Assembly (NCBI RefSeq): GCF_001005825.1
Contig: NZ_LBHV01000002.1
Location: forward strand, 434,001-498,000
Direction: 5' to 3'
Source of the DNA: Rhizobium sp. LC145
Lineage (GTDB): Bacteria; Pseudomonadota; Alphaproteobacteria; Rhizobiales; Rhizobiaceae
DNA: 64,000 nucleotides
Part shown: one piece after another, positions 57,959 through 64,000 of the stretch
Layout of the letters: each line of letters opens with the position of its first letter
Numbering within the stretch: the first letter of the stretch is position 1
Notes under the pieces: generated by a model
Seen by the model: only the letters and a program-made list of their open reading frames with translations
Databases searched by the model: none
What the model was told of the DNA's origin: nothing
Position numbers and translations under genes: made by a program

Positions 57959-59275
57959 ATGATCCGTTTCCGTAAAAGCACGTTAGCTGCCGTTTCCATG
58001 TTTGCCGTCATGGCCATGCCGGCATGGGCGCAGGCCAAGACCTCCATCGAGTGGTGGTATGCCAATGGCGGCCGCATCGAGGAGGGTATCCAAAAGATCA
58101 TCGCCGACTTCAACAAAAGTCAGGACGATTATGAGGTGGTCGGCATTCGAAAGGGCAATTACGAGGAAACCTTCGCGGCCATGATCGCCGCATATCGCGT
58201 CGGGAAACATCCGACGATCATACAATCGAGCGAACGCACCTTCCTCACGATGATCGATTCCAACGCTATCGTCCCCGTCAGCGAATTGATGACGAAATAC
58301 GACTATTCGATCGATTGGGACAATTTCGTCAAACCTGTCGCTGATTATTATCTTGAAGGCGACAGGCCCGCGGCCATGCCGTTCAACTCCTCGACGGCGA
58401 TCTTCTGGTACAATGCGGATCACTTCAAGGCGGCCGGCTTCGATGCTCCCGGCGAAACTTGGGACGAGGTCGAAAAGCAACTCTATGCCATCAAGGATCA
58501 GGGTGTCGCCAAATGCGGCATGGTGCTGGACAGCGATTTCTACTGGAGCCTGATCGAGGGCTATGCATCGATTAACGACTATCCGTTCGGCACCAAGGGC
58601 AACGGCTTCGAAGGGCTCGACACCGAATACGTCTACAACAAGACGCCTGTGGTAAAGCAGGTCGAACGGCTGAAGCGCTGGATCGACGACGGCATCATCC
58701 AGCTTGCCGGGCAGGGTCTTTCGCCGAAGCAGCTCTATACCTCCGGCACCTGCTCGACGATCGTGACCTCCACAGCGGCCCATGCCGAGGTGGAGACCAA
58801 TGCAAAGTTCGACTGGTCGGCGACCTACATGCCGCATGAGACCGACGTCTCGCCGCGCAATAGCAATATCGGCGGGGCAGCGCTCTGGGTGCTCAAGGGC
58901 AAGTCCGAAGCCGAAAGCGCGGCGGCAGCAGCCTTCCTCAACCATGTCGCCAAGCCGGAGACGCAGGCCTATTGGGCCGAGTGGACGGGCTATGTGCCGG
59001 TGACGAACGCTGCTTACGAAAAGATGAAATCGGATGGCTTCTTCGAGAAGCATCCGACCCGTGAAATCGCCATCCTTCAGCTCACCCGTGGCGAGCCCAC
59101 GGTCAATTCCCGCGGCTTCCGCTTCGGCAACAGCAACCAGAGCTCGGCCATTCTGGTCGAGGAACTGCAGGCGGTGTGGACCGGCAAGAAGACGCCCCAG
59201 GAAGCCCTCGACTCCGCCGTCGCGCGCGGCAACCAGGTTCTCCGCCAATACGAGGCTCTCAATGGCGGCAACTGA
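57959..59275 (+). CDS. ugpB: ABC transporter substrate-binding protein, UgpB-like
   Basis: A 438-residue periplasmic binding protein of the CUT1 sugar/glycerol-phosphate type. The ATG at 57959 has AGAGGA upstream and opens a signal peptide ending PAWAQA (about residue 22). UgpB-like features: IEWWYANGGRIEEGIQKIIADFNKSQDDYEVV, the FNSSTAIFWYNADHFK segment, and the NSRGFRFGN stretch near the C-terminus. UgpB binds glycerol-3-phosphate or glycerophosphodiesters. The match is supported by ugpQ and phosphatase genes downstream, but other phospho-sugars are possible. Confidence 0.82.
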   Translation: MIRFRKSTLAAVSMFAVMAMPAWAQAKTSIEWWYANGGRIEEGIQKIIADFNKSQDDYEVVGIRKGNYEETFAAMIAAYRVGKHPTIIQSSERTFLTMIDSNAIVPVSELMTKYDYSIDWDNFVKPVADYYLEGDRPAAMPFNSSTAIFWYNADHFKAAGFDAPGETWDEVEKQLYAIKDQGVAKCGMVLDSDFYWSLIEGYASINDYPFGTKGNGFEGLDTEYVYNKTPVVKQVERLKRWIDDGIIQLAGQGLSPKQLYTSGTCSTIVTSTAAHAEVETNAKFDWSATYMPHETDVSPRNSNIGGAALWVLKGKSEAESAAAAAFLNHVAKPETQAYWAEWTGYVPVTNAAYEKMKSDGFFEKHPTREIAILQLTRGEPTVNSRGFRFGNSNQSSAILVEELQAVWTGKKTPQEALDSAVARGNQVLRQYEALNGGN

Positions 59276-60251
59276 TCTAGGCATGGTGGAGGAGGGGCGG
59301 TCCCGCTCCTCCTTTCCCGCTCGGCGGGGTGCCGTCCGCAAATGGCTGGCGCCCAGCGAAAGCGGCCTGAAGCGCGCTCACTTTCGAGGAGCGGGGCTGG
59401 CCGCAGCGCTGATTTCGCCTCAGCTCATCATTCTGCTGTTCTTCTTCTTCGTGCCCTCCTGGAAGGCGCTCTCGCTCGCTTTCGTGCAGATCGATCCGTT
59501 TGGCGGCAAGGCGATGTTCGTCGGCATGCAGAACTTCATCGAGCTTTTCACAAGCGAAACCTATCGTTACAGCGCCTGGCTGACATTCTGGTTCACGCTC
59601 GCACAGAACGTCCTGACGTTGGTGATCGCCGGCGCGCTCGCTTTCGCGACCGACCATGTCATTCGCGGCCGCTACGGCTATCGTACCGTCATTCTGCTGC
59701 CCTATGCCATCGCGCCGGTCGTATCCGGCACCATTTGGGCATTCCTGTTCAATCCGTCCGTCGGCCCGATCGCGACCTGGCTGCAGAGCATGGGCTATCC
59801 CTGGGATCCGAACCTCAGGACGACGGATGCCGTCATTCTCATCACGCTGGCCTCGGTATGGAAGCACGTCTGCTACGACTACATCTTCCTGACCGCGGCC
59901 ATGCTGGCAGTTCCGCAATCCTTGCGGGAGGCCGCCGCCATCGATGGCGCCAGACCATGGCGGCGTTTCGCCACCGTTTCGGTACCGCTGATCATGCCGA
60001 CGGTCTTCTATCTCTTCATCATGAACTTCGTTTATGGGTTGTTCGAGACCTTCGGCATCATCGACTCGGTCACACGCGGAGGCCCTGCCGGATCGACCAC
60101 CACGCTCGTCTACAAGGTTTACCAGGATGGCTTCGTCAACCTGAACCTCGGCTCGTCGGCGGCCCAATCCATCGTTCTCATGGTGCTCGCCATCCTCTTC
60201 ACCGTCCTGCAGTTCCGGGCAATCGAGCGCAAGGTCAACTACGAGGTCTGA
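59262..60251 (+). CDS. ugpA: ABC transporter permease, UgpA-like
   Basis: A 329-residue CUT1 inner-membrane permease with six helices; the docking loop is AVPQSLREAAAIDGARPWRRFATVSVPLIMP. It has about 35 extra hydrophilic, Arg/Ser-rich residues before the first helix compared with UgpA (~295). The ATG at 59262 (CGAGG upstream) overlaps ugpB by 14 bases; an ATG at 59283 is an alternative. It pairs with UgpE. Confidence 0.85.
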   Translation: MAATDLGMVEEGRSRSSFPARRGAVRKWLAPSESGLKRAHFRGAGLAAALISPQLIILLFFFFVPSWKALSLAFVQIDPFGGKAMFVGMQNFIELFTSETYRYSAWLTFWFTLAQNVLTLVIAGALAFATDHVIRGRYGYRTVILLPYAIAPVVSGTIWAFLFNPSVGPIATWLQSMGYPWDPNLRTTDAVILITLASVWKHVCYDYIFLTAAMLAVPQSLREAAAIDGARPWRRFATVSVPLIMPTVFYLFIMNFVYGLFETFGIIDSVTRGGPAGSTTTLVYKVYQDGFVNLNLGSSAAQSIVLMVLAILFTVLQFRAIERKVNYEV

Positions 60252-60253
60252 GC

Positions 60254-61174
60254 ATGGTCGAGCGAAATCCGCTGCTTTCCGTCATCTGCCATCTGATACT
60301 CATCCTCGGAGCGCTGATGGTGGGCCTGCCGCTCTACTTCACCTTCGTCGCCGGCTCGCTGACGCCCGCCGAAATGCATCAGGTTCCGTTTCCATTACTG
60401 CCAGGCGATCATTTTACCGAGAACCTGTCCATCGCGTGGGAGAAGGGCGATTTCACCAGGGTCTTCCTGAATTCGCTCTTCGTCACCCTGGGCATCGTCT
60501 TCGGAAAAATCTCCATTTCGATCATCGCGGCCTTCGCGATCACCTATTTCCGTTTTCCCTTCCGGATGACCGCCTTCTGGCTGATCTTCATTTCCCTGAT
60601 GCTGCCGGTCGAAGTGCGTATCATTCCAACCTACGAGGCGGTGGCGGATGCGGCCGGGCCGCTTCGCTGGCTGCTCAATGCGGTCGGCATAGGTCCGGTC
60701 CTTCAATGGCTGGCTGGGATCAGCATCGACGCGACCATGAACTGGAGCCTCGTGAACACCTATTCCGGCCTGATCTTTCCGATCATTGCATCGGCGACGG
60801 CCGTCTTCCTGTTCCGCCAGTTCTTTCTGACCGTGCCGGACGAACTTTGCGAAGCAGCCAAGCTGGACAATACCGGCCCGCTCAAATTCCTGTTCACGAT
60901 CCTGTTGCCGCTTTCCGTGCCGAACATGGCCGCGCTCGCCATCATCCTCTTCATCGGCGGCTGGAACCAGTACCTCTGGCCGCTGCTGTTCACAACGGAA
61001 AAGGAAATGGGAACGGTCATCGTAGCGCTCAAGAACTTTGTTCCCGTCGGCGATTCCGAAGGCGGTTGGGAAGTGGCGATGGCCGCTTCCCTGCTGGTCA
61101 TGCTGCCGCCGACGCTGGTCATTCTCTTCCTACAACGCTGGTTCGCCAAGGGACTGGTCGACGCTGGCAAATAA
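60254..61174 (+). CDS. ugpE: ABC transporter permease, UgpE-like
   Basis: A 306-residue CUT1 permease, second half of the channel, with six helices and the docking loop TVPDELCEAAKLDNTGPLKFLFTILLPLSVPN. The ATG at 60254 follows ACGAGG and is two bases after the ugpA stop. The expected ATPase gene (ugpC) does not follow; the next gene is ugpQ. Confidence 0.87.
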   Translation: MVERNPLLSVICHLILILGALMVGLPLYFTFVAGSLTPAEMHQVPFPLLPGDHFTENLSIAWEKGDFTRVFLNSLFVTLGIVFGKISISIIAAFAITYFRFPFRMTAFWLIFISLMLPVEVRIIPTYEAVADAAGPLRWLLNAVGIGPVLQWLAGISIDATMNWSLVNTYSGLIFPIIASATAVFLFRQFFLTVPDELCEAAKLDNTGPLKFLFTILLPLSVPNMAALAIILFIGGWNQYLWPLLFTTEKEMGTVIVALKNFVPVGDSEGGWEVAMAASLLVMLPPTLVILFLQRWFAKGLVDAGK

Positions 61175-61200
61175 TTCCACCCAAGACATGCAGGTATGAA

Positions 61201-61950
61201 ATGACGAAAATCGTAGGACATCGTGGCGCCAGAAACCTCTGGCCCGAGAATTCCATGGAGGGCTTCCGTCGGACGCTTGAACTGGGCGTCGATGCGATCG
61301 AGTTCGACGTGCATCTCACCGATGCGGGCGAGCTGGTCGTAATCCACGATGCGACGCTCGACCGGACAACCGAAGCAACGGGCTCCGTCAGGGCACTGTC
61401 TCCGAAGGATCGGTCGGCCATCCGCCTCAAGGGTTCGCCTGAGGGCATCCCGACACTGGACGAAGTGCTGGCGCTCTTCGCATCCTCGCATCCCGTCGAC
61501 CTGCATGTGGAACTGAAGGCGGACGCGCACAGCGTTCCCTATCCGGGGCTGGAGGCTCTTGCCGCAGAGGCAATCCGGCGTCATGGCCTGACCGGCCGAA
61601 GCCTGCTGACCAGTTTCAATTTCGACGTGCTTGCCGAGTGCCGGCGCGTGGCGCCGGATATCGGCCGTCTATGCTCGATCAATGCGAGGTCCGCGGAAGC
61701 CCTGGGCGTCCAGGCAACGGTCAGAAGGGCGGCGGCGCTGGTCGAGATCGTCGCCGTGGAGAAGACAGTGCTCGCGACCGCCTTCGAGGAAATCAACGCC
61801 ATCATTCCCCGAACGCGCTTGTGCGCCTGGGTGTTGAACGACCGCGAGGGGCTCGAGACCTGGCTTGCGCACGGTGTCGGCTGGATCACCAGCGACGATC
61901 CGGCCGCGTCATTGTCGGTTCGGGCGGAGGCGCTCGATGCCATCCATTAA
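61201..61950 (+). CDS. ugpQ: Glycerophosphodiester phosphodiesterase
   Basis: A 249-residue cytoplasmic GDPD-family enzyme that hydrolyses glycerophosphodiesters to glycerol-3-phosphate and an alcohol. Catalytic and metal residues are visible in GHRGARNLWPENS (His7, Arg8, Glu16), EFDVHLTDAGELVVIHD and HVELKAD; there is no signal peptide. The ATG at 61201 follows CAGGTATGAA, 26 bp after ugpE. It processes what UgpBAE imports. Confidence 0.9.
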   Translation: MTKIVGHRGARNLWPENSMEGFRRTLELGVDAIEFDVHLTDAGELVVIHDATLDRTTEATGSVRALSPKDRSAIRLKGSPEGIPTLDEVLALFASSHPVDLHVELKADAHSVPYPGLEALAAEAIRRHGLTGRSLLTSFNFDVLAECRRVAPDIGRLCSINARSAEALGVQATVRRAAALVEIVAVEKTVLATAFEEINAIIPRTRLCAWVLNDREGLETWLAHGVGWITSDDPAASLSVRAEALDAIH

Positions 61951-63460
61951 CCGCCGCACGGCGCTCGGTGGGGGATTGGCGTCAGTTGCGGTGTTGAAGC
62001 TTTCTCCGGCAAAAGGCGCCAGGCAGGTTCAGCCGGAATTTTCCCTGGGCGTGGCCTCCGGTTGCCCACGCCCGGAAAGCATCGTCCTGTGGACTCGACT
62101 TGTCTTTCCCGAAACTCCGGCAGACCCGTTCTCCTTTACTCCTTTAGAGCAGCAAGAATACGCCCCTTGCGAGGTGGAGTGGACCCTTGCACGGGATGCG
62201 GCGCTGACGGACGTGGTGCAGCGCGGGACCACTGTCGCATCGGCGGATTTCGGCCACTCCGTCCACGTGGAAATTGATCGTCTCACGCCGGCGACCACCT
62301 ATTACTACGGCTTTTCCTGTAATGGAGCGGCAAGCAGGATCGGAAGGACGAAAACCGCTCCGACCGCCAATGCCGAGACGCGTGTGCGTTTCGCATTCGC
62401 CTCCTGTCAGCACTTCGAGCAAGGTTTCTATGCAGCCTACCGCGACATGGCCGCTCGTGAGATCGATTTCGTGCTCCATCTGGGCGACTACATCTACGAA
62501 GGTGGCTCCAGAAGCGGCAAGGTTCGCTCTCACGAAGCGGGTATCCCGACGACGCTGGACGAGTATCGAGCCCGTTATAAGACATACAAATCGGATGCCG
62601 ATCTCCAGGCCGCACATGCGGCTTTTCCCTGGCTTGTCATCTGGGATGACCATGAAGTGGTCGACAACTATCATTCGACGTCGGCTCCCACCGCTACGAA
62701 CGAGCCACATTTTCTGACACGGCGGCAGGCCGCCTATCAGGCTTGGTACGAGCATATGCCAGTGCCACCGCATCTCGCGCCGGATTTCCGGAACCTGCGC
62801 ATCCACGATCATTTCGCCTTCGGATCGATGCTGGACCTGTTACTTCTGGACGCTCGCCAATATCGCTCCCATGTCGCGGCTAATCTCGCCGAAGCTGCAC
62901 AATCCCAACGGACGATGTTCGGATCCGAACAGGAGAAATGGCTCGAGGAGCGGCTCAGCCAGGCGCATGCGAAGTGGACCCTGCTAGCCCAGCCGACACT
63001 GCTTTCCGAGCGGATAGGAGGATACGGCCGCGAAAAGGATATTCTGGATGGGTGGGACGGTTATCAGGTTGCGCGCAGGCGATTGATGACCATGATCGAC
63101 AAGGCTGCTTTGCGCAATGTGGTTCTGCTCGGCGGGGACCTTCACTCCTATTATGCCGCACAGATCCCAGAGACGTTCGATATGCCGGCCGCAAAACCGC
63201 TGGCGACAGAATTCGTCGTCGGCTCCATCACCTCGAACGGTCCTTCTCAGGCAGCCCTAGACAAGGCGCTTAGCGCCAATCCGCGTCTCCGCTTCGGCAG
63301 GGGCGGAGCCCACGGCTATGCCCTCGCTACGCTGACGCAGGATCGCTGCATCGTGGAATTCGTCGCCGTGTCAGACAAGAACGATCCGGAGGCGACGGTC
63401 GAAGTCTTCGCAACTTTCACGATCAAGGACGGCATTTCCGCCATAGAGATTTCAAAGTGA
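61937..63460 (+). CDS. phoD: PhoD-like alkaline phosphatase, Tat-exported
   Basis: A 507-residue phosphatase/phosphodiesterase. The N-terminus has a twin-arginine motif (NRRTALGGGLAS) and an alanine-containing cut site near residue 28. The PhoD N-terminal Fn3-like domain (about 35-135) is followed by the metallophosphatase core with LHLGDYIYEGG, WDDHEVVDNY and LLGGDLHSYYA. In the family it uses Fe and Ca to hydrolyse phosphate mono- and diesters in the periplasm. The ATG at 61937 (GGAGG upstream) overlaps ugpQ by 14 bases; a longer upstream reading lies in ugpQ. Confidence 0.87.
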   Translation: MPSINRRTALGGGLASVAVLKLSPAKGARQVQPEFSLGVASGCPRPESIVLWTRLVFPETPADPFSFTPLEQQEYAPCEVEWTLARDAALTDVVQRGTTVASADFGHSVHVEIDRLTPATTYYYGFSCNGAASRIGRTKTAPTANAETRVRFAFASCQHFEQGFYAAYRDMAAREIDFVLHLGDYIYEGGSRSGKVRSHEAGIPTTLDEYRARYKTYKSDADLQAAHAAFPWLVIWDDHEVVDNYHSTSAPTATNEPHFLTRRQAAYQAWYEHMPVPPHLAPDFRNLRIHDHFAFGSMLDLLLLDARQYRSHVAANLAEAAQSQRTMFGSEQEKWLEERLSQAHAKWTLLAQPTLLSERIGGYGREKDILDGWDGYQVARRRLMTMIDKAALRNVVLLGGDLHSYYAAQIPETFDMPAAKPLATEFVVGSITSNGPSQAALDKALSANPRLRFGRGGAHGYALATLTQDRCIVEFVAVSDKNDPEATVEVFATFTIKDGISAIEISK

Positions 63461-63471
63461 ACAACGGGCTC

Positions 63472-64000
63472 ATGAATAGCATTGATCTTCTTATTTTCGA
63501 CTGCGACGGTGTTCTCATCGATAGCGAACCGCTTGCGGCGCGCACCCTGGCACAGGCCGTAACGCGAGGCGGGCTGCCCATGACGGCCTATGATGTCCTC
63601 GTCGAGTTTACCGGCAAGTCCGAGCCCGAAATGCGTGCAATCCTCGAAGCACGGGGTCTTGAGAACATCGGAGCCGTCTTTTCGACATGGCATGCGGAGA
63701 TATTCGCGGCCTTCAGACGCGAACTGAAGGTCATGCCCGGCATGGCGGAGGTACTGCGGACGCTCGATGTCGCCAAATGCGTCGCCTCAAACAGTTCCGT
63801 GACGCGGCTGAAGGCCAGCCTCGGACTTCTAGACATATGGGACGACTTCGCGCCTCACGTGTACAGCGCGGAAATGGTGGCTGCCCCGAAGCCGGCGCCC
63901 GATCTCGTTCAACTGTGCCTCTCGAAGATGGGCGTTGCGGACACGAATAGCCTTCTCATCGATGATAGTCCGGCCGGCATCGCGGCTGCGCGGAAGGCAG
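63472..64000 (+). CDS. HAD-family phosphatase, 3' end cut by window
   Basis: The first 176 residues of a beta-phosphoglucomutase-like HAD phosphatase: motif I DCDGVLIDSEP (nucleophile and acid Asp), motif II ASNSS, motif III Lys in APKPAPD and motif IV IDDSPAGIAAA. No signal, so cytoplasmic. The ATG at 63472 is chosen; an in-frame GTG at 63457 would overlap the phoD stop. As the last visible gene of the ugp operon it may dephosphorylate glycerol-3-phosphate or another released phospho-compound. An ATPase gene could follow beyond the window. Confidence 0.85.
   Translation, partial: MNSIDLLIFDCDGVLIDSEPLAARTLAQAVTRGGLPMTAYDVLVEFTGKSEPEMRAILEARGLENIGAVFSTWHAEIFAAFRRELKVMPGMAEVLRTLDVAKCVASNSSVTRLKASLGLLDIWDDFAPHVYSAEMVAAPKPAPDLVQLCLSKMGVADTNSLLIDDSPAGIAAARKA

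Overview
The window looks like a chromosome or large-replicon segment of a Rhizobiaceae-type alphaproteobacterium (Rhizobium, Agrobacterium, Shinella or Sinorhizobium relatives). This rests on its high-GC coding style, the hutI/hutF/hutC histidine genes, a rhamnose locus in the R. leguminosarum order (rhaRSTPQUK divergent from rhaDI), the fused aldolase-dehydrogenase RhaD, the NasT/NasS nitrate control pair, and many tightly overlapping ABC-transporter operons. No rRNA, tRNA, CRISPR array, insertion sequence or phage gene was seen. Both ends cut a gene: hutI on the left, a HAD phosphatase on the right.

Layout. 1-2825: histidine utilisation (hutI leftward, hutF-hutC rightward) around a HutC-type palindrome. 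2826-5830: an islet of loosely packed genes with less GC-rich codon use (DUF1275 membrane protein, lone acyl carrier protein, secreted alpha/beta hydrolase, small secreted protein). 5831-22380: a sugar-acid catabolic island with a GntR/FCD regulator, two complete family-5 (Dpp/Opp-type) ABC importers, two enolase-superfamily acid-sugar dehydratases (ManD and a DgoD-like enzyme), a KdgD-type keto-deoxy-sugar-acid dehydratase and a UxuA-like mannonate dehydratase. 22375-32814: assimilatory nitrate/nitrite reduction, all leftward: nasT, nasS, then narK, nirB, nirD, nasA, cysG. narK is preceded by a convincing sigma-54 promoter whose predicted start is the first base of an ANTAR-type RNA hairpin. 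32867-43666: the L-rhamnose locus. 43708-52582: siderophore-iron uptake (TonB receptor, FhuD, fused FhuB, AraC regulator, and FhuC set apart behind an ABC exporter). 52639-64000: a phosphate-ester region with a PhoX-family phosphatase, a Tat-targeted Gly/Glu/Arg-rich small protein, a NarL-type two-component pair, and a ugpB-ugpA-ugpE-ugpQ-phoD-HAD operon without its ATPase in the window.

How the genes work together. Most of the window is scavenging: the importers bring in sugar acids or oligosaccharides, nitrate, rhamnose, ferri-siderophores and glycerophospho-compounds, and the adjacent enzymes process them. Regulators sit beside their targets (HutC, GntR/FCD, NasS/NasT, RhaR, AraC, a histidine kinase with its response regulator), and for several of them a candidate operator or leader is visible.

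All names are from reading sequence motifs and context; no database search was run. The best candidates for novelty are the sugar-acid island with two unrelated mannonate dehydratases, the sigma-54/ANTAR leader, and the phosphate-ester cluster beside an orphan two-component system.
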